In this document: in pieces, positions 24,201 to 32,240 of the stretch
Position numbering within the stretch: position 1 is the stretch's first letter
Layout of the letters: each line of letters opens with the position of its first letter
Assembly (NCBI GenBank): GCA_937927725.1
Contig: CALBSE010000020.1
Coordinates: 1-39,550, forward strand
Reading direction: 5' to 3'
Source: an uncultured Actinomycetes bacterium
Lineage (GTDB): Bacteria > Actinomycetota > Acidimicrobiia > Acidimicrobiales > Acidimicrobilacustridaceae
DNA length: 39,550 nt
Notes under the pieces: model-generated
The model's input: the letters and a program-made list of their open reading frames with translations, nothing else
Told to the model about the DNA's origin: nothing
Database searches by the model: none
Translations under genes and position numbers: made by a program

Positions 24201-25573
24201 GGGAGCGTCTGCGGGAACTTGAGGTCGGACTGCACAAACTTTCCGGTCCACATCGGCGGAAGGTTCAGGATCGCAATACAGATCAATCCGAGAGGCAGAG
24301 CAAGAGCGAGCCGGCGGTTGAGCGGGGCGCTGAATCGGCGAATGATTGTTGGGATCAGCGCGTCGACGAAGGCGGCGATAAGCGCAGCGAGACCAAGTGC
24401 AACAAGGGGAACGATGCGTGGGGAACTGCGAAGGGCAAAACCGATTTCGAGTGATGTCGTGTACTTGATGATTGACCCAACCGGCGAAGGGTCGTTGTAG
24501 GGGTAGGTGCCGATCGCAAAGACGAGTCCAACAAGAATCAGAATCACGAAGTAGGCGCGATATTTCCAACGAGTAAGGACAGCCCCGAGCAAGCCAAGCA
24601 ACGGAAGGATGAACGACAGGGGAAGCATGACGAGTGTCGTCGTATAGATCGGTGCTGACTCGATCCAACCGGTGAGTCCGTCTCTGCCATAAAAGCACCA
24701 GTAGCCAAGCCCGCGCAGCGCCTCGGGAGCGGTTGATGTTTCGGCGACGGTTTGGACGGTCTCGGTGAGTTGGAGGATCGGGAGTCCGAATTTCCCCTGG
24801 ATGTAGAGACCCGAAAGCCACCAAAGCTGGGCTGGTCCGGTAGTAACAGCGATGCGCAGAAGCGACTTGATTGCGTTCCGGAGAGTGGTCTCATGTGTCG
24901 ACCAGATCGCGAACGGCACCAGAACGATTGGTCCAATAAGAACAAAGATGACGGAACTTGCGTTCGTTCCTGCCATCGCAGTCACAGCAATCGCGAAGAG
25001 GACGGGCGCACGCCAGGTTCGCTCGCGTAGTGCGCAGATCATGAGGCCGATCAGCCATGGCAGCGCACACCACGGCGTGAGAATGATTGACATCCGCCCC
25101 ATGTACGAAAGGACGTACGGACTGAGCATGTAGGCAAATGCCGCGACGGCTGCGCCAGGACCGCGCTGGCCGAGTTTGCGCAGCATCCAGAGCGCTCCGG
25201 CTCCCGCAAGAAAAAAGAGCGTTCCGAACCACAAGCGTTCGGCGATCCACGTCGGGACACCGAGCGTGCGGAAGATCCAGTACCAAGGACCGAGCGGGAA
25301 GAGATAGCCGATGTTTTGATGAGTGACGGTGCCCGCATTGATATGCGAGTCCCACATGAATGGTGCTCTGGCCAGCAGTTTGCTGGGGTCGAGGAGAAGG
25401 TACGCCTTGGTGTCGGCGGAGACCTCACCGGGAGCAGTCAGGAGGATGGGGATGTACGCGAGAACGGCCAGGACTGCGTAGGTCCAGCGGTCGATTCGTC
25501 GTGTTGCAAAAGTTTCCGCGGTGCCGCTCGTGGAAGCGCTGGCTGCGTCTGTGGACGACTCGGTCGTGCTCAT
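21146..25573 (-). CDS. aftD: AftD-like alpha-(1->3)-arabinofuranosyltransferase
   Basis: A 1475-residue membrane protein resembling mycobacterial AftD (about 1400 residues), a GT-C enzyme that adds arabinofuranose from decaprenyl-phosphoryl-arabinose to arabinan. The N-terminal half holds about a dozen membrane helices. The first external loop has VSADTKAYLLLDPSKLLARA with the conserved Asp-Thr-Lys, then NIGYLFPLGPWYW and VPTWIAERLWFG, as in AftD. The large external part carries two discoidin-like (F5/8C) sugar-binding modules: AIDGDPRTAWTTGGF near residue 770 and ALDGDLSTAWTSKFD near 1000. Further membrane helices follow after about residue 1290. The start overlaps the stop of the third acyltransferase (ATGA), so they are co-translated. 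The 3' end overlaps the convergent GT39 gene by 136 bases. Confidence 0.88.
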   Translation of the reverse strand: MSTTESSTDAASASTSGTAETFATRRIDRWTYAVLAVLAYIPILLTAPGEVSADTKAYLLLDPSKLLARAPFMWDSHINAGTVTHQNIGYLFPLGPWYWIFRTLGVPTWIAERLWFGTLFFLAGAGALWMLRKLGQRGPGAAVAAFAYMLSPYVLSYMGRMSIILTPWCALPWLIGLMICALRERTWRAPVLFAIAVTAMAGTNASSVIFVLIGPIVLVPFAIWSTHETTLRNAIKSLLRIAVTTGPAQLWWLSGLYIQGKFGLPILQLTETVQTVAETSTAPEALRGLGYWCFYGRDGLTGWIESAPIYTTTLVMLPLSFILPLLGLLGAVLTRWKYRAYFVILILVGLVFAIGTYPYNDPSPVGSIIKYTTSLEIGFALRSSPRIVPLVALGLAALIAAFVDALIPTIIRRFSAPLNRRLALALPLGLICIAILNLPPMWTGKFVQSDLKFPQTLPSYWTDAAAWLDEQSQDLRVLELPGADFGAYRWGDTQDPLTPGLIDRPWIGREITAYGTPASVDLVRALDRTLQEGTSETTAVSGVARLLSASDVLLRLDSQFERYRGPRPADLWAQFGGTSPTNGLGAPTTFGTPTVNTPDPRQPMVDEQYIANPNSQTPTPPLVAYPVDNVRPVVRSEVTSQPTVLFGDGDGVVEAATWDQLPAERALFYAATANTSSALLRGIRASKPNLVITDTNRKRAQRWGTLRENNGATETAVFTPLADDPKDARLAMFPDETAADQSTAWYGDDVANVRATSYGNIVAYSSEVRPFNAIDGDPRTAWTTGGFSDVVGNRLVIDYNHPITADHIDLLQTQGNRWITKATVLLDGVPVKTVDMTDDSFLGAGQRVDLGGDHTFSSLTIRIDDANVKNLASWIGFSNVGFKEVTVPGVSAQEWIVTPSAGVDELAPSSSNVSYLFSRIRSNPVEGFRQDTELQMRRIFRVGATSQFMPRGRARLSAGMNGAVIDNTIGRPGLSDGYPIVSGTDYLEGDLASRPSSALDGDLSTAWTSKFDNQVGATITVTNPTTTTFDHLHLSVINDQEHSVPTVLNLTLDDGSIHPVDVPAIESVSEQGNVATVDVPTGALSSKTIGVTIGAERPMTTKEFFSGGPRILPIAIAELGLPTTVAPLPSSLPTTCRSGLATIDGVDQSFVLSGTVADAISREALDLVPCGTTGSPQSLAPGDHQFVTAKGLDSAIDIDAMELRTVPQGQYTTAVNPPSTTVTSTGRNSYRVDIANASDPFWLVLGQSLSNGWKATVRGGGSLGDPTLIDGFANGWQIDPAVTGTSFTVDISWTPQKTVWGGLAISFFWFIGLCVAALVVAWRRRKLVRALPSAIDPLLVTSELTNATSTALRIAVLLGMTALSAFVGGLGVAITMAIITALLLWTRRRTAISALVVVGSIGGIVLLYTGLQFGHEYRSTAVWPSSFMFAHQLGLIAVLAVVSETVTRWLFRTRSATTQSESDANQINDGSALTR

Positions 25574-27531
25574 TCGATGCCGTCACAGACTGCAGGCGGA
25601 TCGTCGTATTGCCACGCTTGGCGCCACGGCCCATTTTTCCATTCGGTCTGCACCAATGGCGACCACCCGAGTTGGTTGGCCGTTTCAAGGATGACATCCG
25701 CAAGGTTCGATGCGCCCTCCTGACAGAGGTGCCAGTTGTCTTTCTTGCGGAGCAGGTGCACGGTTCCGTCGCTCTCGACCCAAAAGCGGGGAGTGGTCCC
25801 ATCCGGTGCTGCGAATGCGGAGGTAATCGATGGATTCGTGGTCATCTCAGGGTGGAGGGCAGCGACGTTGGCAAAGGCACGGTCGACCGCGCTGACATCG
25901 AGCTTTCCTCCGGGCATCACAGGGAGAAGCATCACACGGATTCCGTTGTTGGTGAGCAAAGTGACCGCTTCATCGACGACCTTCTCGTAGGCGGCTTCGC
26001 CGTTCGCTCGGATGAAAGGGAGATCCCAACTGCCAAACATGAAGACTGCGAGATCGGGGTGGAATTCGGAAATCGCGTTTGACCATTCGGGGCGCCAGTC
26101 GAAACCGTTTGTCAGGCCGAATCCAGGTCCTGCGCCGAAGACGAACGATGTCGCGCCGGTCGCCTCCGCGGCGGCGGCGAGGGCTGGCGATGCGTCCATT
26201 GCTCCCGAATCACCAATGATCCAGATAGTCGGGGGTGGCGTTGCGAATGGCGAATCGGTGTGTTGCGGATGCAACTTCTCTTGGTGGTTGCCGACCTGGT
26301 CAACCTTCATGTTGGCGTAGGGAACAGAACTTGTGGGGGTGTGCAGCGTTACGGCGAAGGCACACAGAACAACACCAAAAATGCCGGCGAGAGCGGCGGT
26401 GCCGGCGGTTTTGGTCGTCGAGAAGAGGGTGCGGCGTCGAACCGGCATTTCAAGAAAGAAATACGAAAGAAGCGCAACAGCGATCGTGACTGCGATTCGA
26501 AGCCCAAAGAGTGGAGCGAGTGACAGGCCTGTTCGATCCTGTGAAAGGAAGAGAAAGACTGGCCAGTGATAGAGGTAAAGCCCGTACGAAAGCAGACCCG
26601 CCCATCGCATTACCGAAGTGGCGAAGAGCCGTGAAAAGAGTCCGGCTCGAGTTCCGACGTAAATGATGAGTGTTGAGATGGCGGCATAGAGAGGAAGGCC
26701 GCCCTTTGCTAAACCGGGCGATGCCTCTCCGATTGTGAACCATGCGATGATCACAGCGACGACAGCGGCGATTCCCAAGGAATCAAAGAGAAATTCATTC
26801 GGTGTTCGAGTTTCGGTGTTGCGTTTCCGTCCCGACCACCAAAGTGCGAGGAGTACGCCAAACAACAACTCGGAGACGCGTGTGTCGGTTCCGTAATAGA
26901 TGCGGTCGAAGTCTGATCGCTGCAACCACATGAGCGTGATTGAAACGACGGCGACAGCACCACAGGCCGTGGCGAGGAGGCGTCGGCCCCCAATTCGCAT
27001 GAGTACGAGTGCGACGATCGGGAAGACCAAATAGAACTGCTCTTCGATCGCGAGTGACCAAAAGTGCTGAAAAGGCGTTGGTTGGGAGAAGAGCGAGCCG
27101 TAGCTGACGCCCGATGTCCATAATCGCCAGTTGGCGACATACCCAACTGACGAAAGCATGTCGCCACGTAACGACGAGAGTTGCTCGGGCGAACCGATTC
27201 GCCACCACACGAGTCCGATGACGGCGATTGCCGCAAGAGCAGCAGGCATCAGTCGTCGAAGACGTCTTCCCCAGAAACGCAGCAGATCGATAGCTCGCGA
27301 ACCTTCGAACTCCCGCACGATGATGTTTGTGATCAAAAATCCCGACAGCGTGAAAAACGTTGAAACGCCGAGAAAGCCACCCTTCGCCCAGGTGAATCCA
27401 CCGTGGAAAAGGAGCACGCCGATGACGGCGAAGCCGCGGACGCCATCGAGGGCGGGGAGATGGGGGAGCGGAGCAGCGCGATCTGCGGCGAGCGACTCGT
27501 TGGATGGGCTGGTTGCCACGGCGTCGGTCAT
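25570..27531 (-). CDS. Acyltransferase-3 membrane protein with C-terminal SGNH domain (third of three)
   Basis: A 653-residue third paralogue: ALDGVRGFAVIGVLLFHGG (Arg-x10-His intact), GVSTFFTLSGFLITNIIVRE and FWSLAIEEQFYLVFP in the membrane half. The SGNH domain has IIGDSGAMD near residue 440, and the Asp/His pair appears to be in KDNWHLCQEG near 599 rather than in the DGVH form of the other two. It ends in ATGA overlap with the AftD-like gene, so its substrate is probably the AftD-built arabinan or its carrier glycan; this is inference. AGGGCG five bases before the ATG is the ribosome binding site. A TACGTT at 27589-27594 on the minus strand is a possible -10 box in the 110-base gap upstream. 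Confidence 0.9.
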   Translation of the reverse strand: MTDAVATSPSNESLAADRAAPLPHLPALDGVRGFAVIGVLLFHGGFTWAKGGFLGVSTFFTLSGFLITNIIVREFEGSRAIDLLRFWGRRLRRLMPAALAAIAVIGLVWWRIGSPEQLSSLRGDMLSSVGYVANWRLWTSGVSYGSLFSQPTPFQHFWSLAIEEQFYLVFPIVALVLMRIGGRRLLATACGAVAVVSITLMWLQRSDFDRIYYGTDTRVSELLFGVLLALWWSGRKRNTETRTPNEFLFDSLGIAAVVAVIIAWFTIGEASPGLAKGGLPLYAAISTLIIYVGTRAGLFSRLFATSVMRWAGLLSYGLYLYHWPVFLFLSQDRTGLSLAPLFGLRIAVTIAVALLSYFFLEMPVRRRTLFSTTKTAGTAALAGIFGVVLCAFAVTLHTPTSSVPYANMKVDQVGNHQEKLHPQHTDSPFATPPPTIWIIGDSGAMDASPALAAAAEATGATSFVFGAGPGFGLTNGFDWRPEWSNAISEFHPDLAVFMFGSWDLPFIRANGEAAYEKVVDEAVTLLTNNGIRVMLLPVMPGGKLDVSAVDRAFANVAALHPEMTTNPSITSAFAAPDGTTPRFWVESDGTVHLLRKKDNWHLCQEGASNLADVILETANQLGWSPLVQTEWKNGPWRQAWQYDDPPAVCDGIE

Positions 27532-27641
27532 CGCAACGCCCTGTCGTCCCTGAAGGCGTGAGGGGTTGGTTCCGTTCTCACTCCGGGCAACGTAGCAGGG
27601 GGTTCAGAGCAACTATCGGCGGATCGGGGCTCCAGAAGGTC

Positions 27642-28700
27642 TTACGAGCGCTCGCTAAGGACCATTTTGAGACAGTCCGTTGCAGGGTTGTCTCGCCAGA
27701 CCATGCTGTCGGCCGGTAGGAGACCACGCTGGTCGAGTCGGTTCATCACTCTGACGACGATCACGCAATAGCGGGCTGCGGCAAAGAGTTCGTGCGCAGA
27801 GGTATCGACGACGTCCCTGCCTGCATGAGCGAAGTACATCGAACGCTGTTCGTCTCGAGTTGGGTCGCCCGGAAGCCGGTCGATACCCGCCAACTCGTGC
27901 ATGGTGCGGTCGAACATCAGCCACCATCCGAGATCGAATTCCGGTGGACCCATGCACGCAGCCTCGAAGTCGGTGAGGCATGCCGGCTGAGAGCCGTTCC
28001 AAATGATGTTGCCCGGTCGGGGGTCGCCCCAGCACAGGCCTAGAGAGGAGTCGGTCGGTAGTTCGTCCTCGATGATCGTCCACGCTGATTCCAAGAGAGG
28101 ATGCGATCGACCTCGCAATTCTTCATCGCCAAAAGTTCTCCAGAGATCAAGGAGGTGACGAGACCCTGGGGTCACGCCATCGGGCGTGAGCCAATTCAGA
28201 TCGAGCGTTGATGGGTCGACGTGGTGAAGGCGCGACATCTGCTCAAGTCCATTGCGAATGAGTGAGGTCCGTTCGCTAGCGGAGAGTTCCGTAAAGAACC
28301 CCTCAATGCTGTAGGGCGGACTTTCGATTGGGACGACACCATCAACATGGTGCATCACAAAAAATGGTGTCCCGAGTACCGACGGATCCGGCTCGTAACC
28401 CACGAGTCCGGCAACGGGTAGTGAAGAATTCCGACCGAGGCTGTCCATGATCCGATACTGGATTTCGATTTCGGGCATCGAGAAATTCGACTGCGGCGGG
28501 TAGACGGCGGGCTCGGGAGTTTCGAGTCGCACCACAAACCGTTGCTCTCCCAGATTTGGCGAATTTGCCGTGAGCAGGATCGTTTCGGCCGAGAATCCAC
28601 CTGAGGGTCGCCCGACCACATCGACAACGAGTCCCGATGCTCCGGTTCTCGCTGCGATCCAGTCGCCAAGCGCTTCTGTATTCAACGTGGCTTCAGTCAT
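27642..28700 (-). CDS. APH-fold (aminoglycoside phosphotransferase family) kinase-like protein
   Basis: A 352-residue APH/choline-kinase-fold protein of the subgroup found near acyl-CoA dehydrogenases in actinobacteria. The catalytic loop is CWGDPRPGNIIW (223-234): Asp226 and Asn231 are kept, while the histidine of the usual HGD is Trp. The metal-binding DFE is at 244-246. The beta-3 lysine position reads FVVRLE, with Arg58. Substrates of this subgroup are unknown; antibiotic resistance should not be assumed. The ATG at 28700 is chosen because GGGGGGA lies three bases upstream; the frame continues to 28775 without similarity. It is divergent from the amidohydrolase gene, and the two leaders are near mirror images. 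Confidence 0.85.
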   Translation of the reverse strand: MTEATLNTEALGDWIAARTGASGLVVDVVGRPSGGFSAETILLTANSPNLGEQRFVVRLETPEPAVYPPQSNFSMPEIEIQYRIMDSLGRNSSLPVAGLVGYEPDPSVLGTPFFVMHHVDGVVPIESPPYSIEGFFTELSASERTSLIRNGLEQMSRLHHVDPSTLDLNWLTPDGVTPGSRHLLDLWRTFGDEELRGRSHPLLESAWTIIEDELPTDSSLGLCWGDPRPGNIIWNGSQPACLTDFEAACMGPPEFDLGWWLMFDRTMHELAGIDRLPGDPTRDEQRSMYFAHAGRDVVDTSAHELFAAARYCVIVVRVMNRLDQRGLLPADSMVWRDNPATDCLKMVLSERS

Positions 28701-28705
28701 TTCTC

Positions 28706-28785
28706 CCCCCAAACGTCGAACGTAGCAGCGGCACCGTTCTGACGGAGTCGTCCACCTACACTCTGAAGCGTTCAAACTTTGGGGG
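28706..28785. promoter_or_regulatory. Mirror-image divergent leaders with inverted repeat and -10 box
   Basis: CCCCCAAA-N4-GAACG (28706-28722) and CGTTC-N4-TTTGGGGG (28769-28785) are inverted copies 46 bases apart, matching at 13 of 17 positions. Each lies over the ribosome binding site of the gene it precedes. TACACT (28757-28762) is a -10 candidate for the amidohydrolase gene. The arrangement suggests joint control of the two divergent genes or an ancient local duplication. Confidence 0.5.
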
Positions 28786-28789
28786 ACTC

Positions 28790-29980
28790 ATGACTGATCT
28801 CGTCGACAATCCGATGCTGCTTCCTGACCCGGATCCCGCAGAGGTTCGGTACACCATCATTTCTGTCGACGATCATCTCGTTGAACCGCCCGGAATGTTC
28901 GAGGGTCGGTTGTCGTCGAAGTTTCAGAGCCGAGCACCAAAGGTCGTGACCAACGAGATCGGTCACGAGGTTTGGGAGTTTGAGGGTCAGCGATTCACGC
29001 AGGTTGGTATGAACGCTGTGGCCGGTCGGCAGAAGAGTATGAAGAATCTTGAGCCCACCAAGTTCTCGGATATGCGGAAAGGCTGCTGGGATATCAGCGA
29101 ACGAGTTCGAGACATGGATATCAATGGCGTCTGGGCATCAATGAACTTTCCTTCGATGATCACGGGTTTCTGTGGCCGAGTGTTTGCCCAAATCGATGAC
29201 CTTGATCTTGGTTACGCAACAACGCAGGCCTGGAACGATTGGTTGTACGAAGAGTGGTGGCAGCCCGCGACTGACCGCATCATTCCGCTCGGCCTTACGT
29301 TTCTCGCCGATCCAGAAAAGGGTGCTGCTGAGATTCGGCGCAACGCCGCTCGCGGATTTGTTGCCGTCACTCTTCCTGAGCGCCCTCAGAACATTGGCTT
29401 TCCATCCCTGTTCTCCGGTTACTGGGATCCCATTGTTCAAGCGTGCGCAGAAACTGACACGGTGATTGCACTTCATGTCGGATCCTCTGGTGGTTACCCG
29501 TCGCCCGTCGACGCCCCAGCGCTGCAGCTAGGCGCAACGATGTTCGGCCAGTTGTCACTAGCGGCATGTGCCGAATGGTTGTGGTCGGGATATCCGTTGA
29601 AGTATCCAAACCTCAAGATCACAATGTCTGAGGGTGGTATCGGCTGGGTCGCAATGCTGCTTGATCGACTCGACAACATCATTGATCGAAGCGGTTACGG
29701 CCTTGGATGGGAAACACGTCCTGCCGATGTGCTGCTGCGCAATTTTTGGTTCTGCACAATTGATGACCCGTCGACGATCGTGACGCGCCATCGCATTGGC
29801 GTTGAAAACATCATGTTCGAGACTGACTATCCGCATGGCGACGGCACATGGCCGGATACCCAGCGGGTAGTCACCGAAACCTACGGCGATCTGCCCTCCA
29901 ACGAATTGCGGGCAATTCTCTGCGAGAACGCCGCTCGAGTTTTCCGCCATCCGCTGCCGTCCGAGGTTCTTCCCCGCTAG
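28790..29980 (+). CDS. Amidohydrolase-2 family metal-dependent hydrolase
   Basis: A 396-residue TIM-barrel protein of the amidohydrolase-2 (ACMSD-like) family. The first metal motif is SVDDHLVEPPGMF (25-37), the middle has ALHVGSSGG with a metal-type His, and the C-terminal motif is FETDYPHGDGTWP with the conserved Asp. Members decarboxylate or hydrolyse aromatic and cyclic substrates. In actinobacteria the long form with an N-terminal 'DDH..EP' is frequent in steroid and xenobiotic gene neighbourhoods, but the reaction is usually unknown. The ATG at 28790 has GGGGGA three bases upstream and TACACT 27 bases upstream. It is convergent with the acyl-CoA dehydrogenase operon, and a small hairpin lies between. 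Confidence 0.87.
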   Translation: MTDLVDNPMLLPDPDPAEVRYTIISVDDHLVEPPGMFEGRLSSKFQSRAPKVVTNEIGHEVWEFEGQRFTQVGMNAVAGRQKSMKNLEPTKFSDMRKGCWDISERVRDMDINGVWASMNFPSMITGFCGRVFAQIDDLDLGYATTQAWNDWLYEEWWQPATDRIIPLGLTFLADPEKGAAEIRRNAARGFVAVTLPERPQNIGFPSLFSGYWDPIVQACAETDTVIALHVGSSGGYPSPVDAPALQLGATMFGQLSLAACAEWLWSGYPLKYPNLKITMSEGGIGWVAMLLDRLDNIIDRSGYGLGWETRPADVLLRNFWFCTIDDPSTIVTRHRIGVENIMFETDYPHGDGTWPDTQRVVTETYGDLPSNELRAILCENAARVFRHPLPSEVLPR

Positions 29981-30007
29981 GCAAGCGAAGCGTGTGTCCG
30001 GATCGTG

Positions 30008-30026
30008 GAACCGGATTACTCGGTTC
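30008..30026. terminator. Possible terminator hairpin between amidohydrolase and dehydrogenase genes
   Basis: GAACCG (30008-30013) and CGGTTC (30021-30026) pair around a seven-base loop in the 58-base gap between two convergent genes; flanking wobble pairs extend the stem slightly. No U-tract follows in either direction, so it would be a weak terminator. Confidence 0.4.
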
Positions 30027-30038
30027 TGGATTGGGCGA

Positions 30039-31013
30039 TCAGCGAGTGGCGTAGAGATCCGCGACGAGGTCGGCAGCGTCATCGATGGAACCGAACTGGG
30101 TTTCCAGCACCCAGGCACGTTTCAGAAATAGGTGGGCATCTACCTCCCAGGTGAAGCCCATGCCTCCGTGCACCTGAACGCACGTCTTCGCGTTTTCCGT
30201 CGCTGCTCGCGCTGAAGTGAGGCGGGCGCCTGCGACGGCGCGGTCGATTGAGCCAACCTCTGGCTCATCGATCGTGACACCTGCGGCCCACACTGAAGAT
30301 CTGGCCATTTCGGTGCGAATCCACGAATCGGCGAGAAGGTGTTTGAGTCCTTGGAAGGACCCGATTGGGCGACCGAATTGTTCCCGTTCTTTGGCGTACG
30401 CAACGGCAAGGGCCGTGCTTCCCGCGGAGTTTCCGGAAAGCTGCGCAGAGGCCAAAAGCGATCCGCGTTGGCGCCAATGACGAGCGAGTTCGGCATCGCC
30501 GACACGGTCGGTTTTCGGGAGTTCCTCGATGATCGTGATCGGGGTCGTGGGATCGGTGGGATGACCAATGTCTGTTCCGGAAACGTCAGTGGAACGAGCG
30601 ACTCCGACGCCATGATCGTCGACGACCAACACCACATCGGATCCTCGGAAGTTTTCAACGACGATGGGTCCATGGTCGCCAACGTTGATAAGACACGGAA
30701 TAACGGTCCCTTCGATGACGCCATCGATGACACCGGCAGCGAGGGTGGCGGCGACAAGGGGACCGGGAACCAGGGATGCTCCAAGCGCTTCGTGAACGAG
30801 GACAGCATCTATGAAATTGAGCCCGACGCCACCTTGTTCTTCGGGAACGGCGATTCCGAACGTGCCAAGGGCTGCGAGTTCCTTCCAACGCAATTTGTCG
30901 AACCCGCTTGGCGCTCCGAACGACCGAACGGTTTCGATCGCGAAACGATCGGCGGCGAAAGCCGTAATCATTTCGACAAGTGCGGCCTGGTCGTCTGTTG
31001 GCTGAAGATCCAT
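30039..31013 (-). CDS. Acyl-CoA dehydrogenase, short subunit (FadE29/ChsE-like)
   Basis: A 324-residue dehydrogenase, shorter than the usual 380-400. The middle beta domain is degenerate (no WVITGxK or SEPGAGSD), but the C-terminal FAD part is good: REQFGRPIGSFQGLKH and VQVHGGMGFTWEVDAHLFLK. This matches one subunit of the alpha2beta2 acyl-CoA dehydrogenases known from mycobacterial cholesterol side-chain breakdown, in which the two subunits share FAD and active-site residues. It begins two bases after the stop of the larger dehydrogenase gene, which supports a 1:1 complex. The substrate is probably a sterol-derived or similarly bulky acyl-CoA, by analogy. Confidence 0.87.
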   Translation of the reverse strand: MDLQPTDDQAALVEMITAFAADRFAIETVRSFGAPSGFDKLRWKELAALGTFGIAVPEEQGGVGLNFIDAVLVHEALGASLVPGPLVAATLAAGVIDGVIEGTVIPCLINVGDHGPIVVENFRGSDVVLVVDDHGVGVARSTDVSGTDIGHPTDPTTPITIIEELPKTDRVGDAELARHWRQRGSLLASAQLSGNSAGSTALAVAYAKEREQFGRPIGSFQGLKHLLADSWIRTEMARSSVWAAGVTIDEPEVGSIDRAVAGARLTSARAATENAKTCVQVHGGMGFTWEVDAHLFLKRAWVLETQFGSIDDAADLVADLYATR

Positions 31014-31015
31014 GG

Positions 31016-32203
31016 TCAGCGCTCCCGGGGAAGACCGAGCACGCGCTCGGCGATGATGTTCTGCTGAATTTGGGTGGTTCCGCCGCCCAATGAGATCGCG
31101 AAAGCATGCAACTTGCTGTGCACGAGTTCGCCGGTGGGTTCTCCGTCGAGATTGTCCATTGAGAGCGATGCACGATCGAGAACTCGAAGTGCAAGGTCAC
31201 CGAGACGATGTTGCGTTGTTGCAAACGCAACTTTGAACCCAGAACCTGAACCCATCACCATCCCGCCGCGAGCGCCCTGCGACACATTTCGTTTTGTGAA
31301 TGCCCACAGTGCATCGAGGTCGGCGCCGATGATGCCCACCTCGCGACGGATGCTGTCGTCATCCCACAGGGATTTGCCATTTCGGCTGGTTGTCTTCGAG
31401 CGCTGGATGAGCTCTTGAAAGACATTTGTGGTGTCGAGCAGTTCGCCAACGAAACCAGTGCCTCGTTCAAAACTCAGGGTGACGTTCGCGACGCGCCACC
31501 CGTCATTTTCGACGCCAACGAGGTTTGCAGCAGGAACGCGGACCTCGTCGAGGAACAATTCGGCAAACTCGGTGGAACCGTGAACGGTGACGAGAGGTCT
31601 TACGTCAATCCCGGGGAGGTCCATCGGCATGATGAGCCAACTGATTCCTTTGTGCTTGGGCTCATCCGGGTCTGTGCGAACGAGCATTTCGCAGTAGTCA
31701 GCTGCCATCGCATGCGATGTCCAAATCTTTTGGCCGCTAACGACGTAATCATCGCCATCACGGAAGGCTCGTGTGCGCAGCGATGCAAGATCGCTACCCG
31801 AACCCGGTTCGGAGAAGCCCTGACACCAAACGTGTTCACCGGTGAGAATTCCGCGAAGGTGATGCGACTTCTGTGCATCGGTGCCTTCGGCGATGATCGT
31901 GGGACCAGCGTGCATTTGTCCGACAAAGCCGACGCCAACATCGGGCGCCTTCGCGCCAGCCGATTCCTCGAGGAAGATCAAGTGTTCAGTCGGGGTTGCT
32001 CCGCGTCCGCCGTGCTCGGCGGGCCAGTTGATGCCGGCATAACCAGCGTCGAAAAGCATTCGCTGCCATTGGGCGTCATAAGCGCGTCGACCCGGCCAAT
32101 CGTCTGGTGAAGGGGGAGTTGGCAGTGACGCAACGGCGCCGCCTAGCCACTCTCGAACCTCCGATCGGAAAATGGCATCGCTTTCGGAATCACGTAGATG
32201 CAT
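31016..32203 (-). CDS. Acyl-CoA dehydrogenase, long subunit (partner of the short subunit)
   Basis: A 395-residue dehydrogenase with VWCQGFSEPGSGSDLAS, YVVSGQKIWTSHA and HKGISWLIMPMD. At the C-terminus, where single-subunit enzymes have the catalytic Glu in a YEGT/IEGGT context, this protein has SLGGGTTQIQQNIIAERVLG, so the Glu is replaced by Gly. That fits a heteromeric enzyme whose other active-site residues come from the short subunit. The ATG at 32203 is preferred (GAGG six bases upstream); an upstream extension would overlap the preceding gene. It lies 37 bases after the NIPSNAP-like gene on the same strand, so a three-gene operon is likely. Confidence 0.88.
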   Translation of the reverse strand: MHLRDSESDAIFRSEVREWLGGAVASLPTPPSPDDWPGRRAYDAQWQRMLFDAGYAGINWPAEHGGRGATPTEHLIFLEESAGAKAPDVGVGFVGQMHAGPTIIAEGTDAQKSHHLRGILTGEHVWCQGFSEPGSGSDLASLRTRAFRDGDDYVVSGQKIWTSHAMAADYCEMLVRTDPDEPKHKGISWLIMPMDLPGIDVRPLVTVHGSTEFAELFLDEVRVPAANLVGVENDGWRVANVTLSFERGTGFVGELLDTTNVFQELIQRSKTTSRNGKSLWDDDSIRREVGIIGADLDALWAFTKRNVSQGARGGMVMGSGSGFKVAFATTQHRLGDLALRVLDRASLSMDNLDGEPTGELVHSKLHAFAISLGGGTTQIQQNIIAERVLGLPRER

Positions 32204-32240
32204 CAAGAGCCTCGCTGCGCGTGTTGTTGGAAAGATGAGA

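Noticed and set aside
27642..28700. Antibiotic-resistance phosphotransferase
   Set aside because: The APH fold is present but the subgroup is the one found next to fatty-acid and steroid genes; Trp replaces the His of HGD, and nothing points to aminoglycosides.
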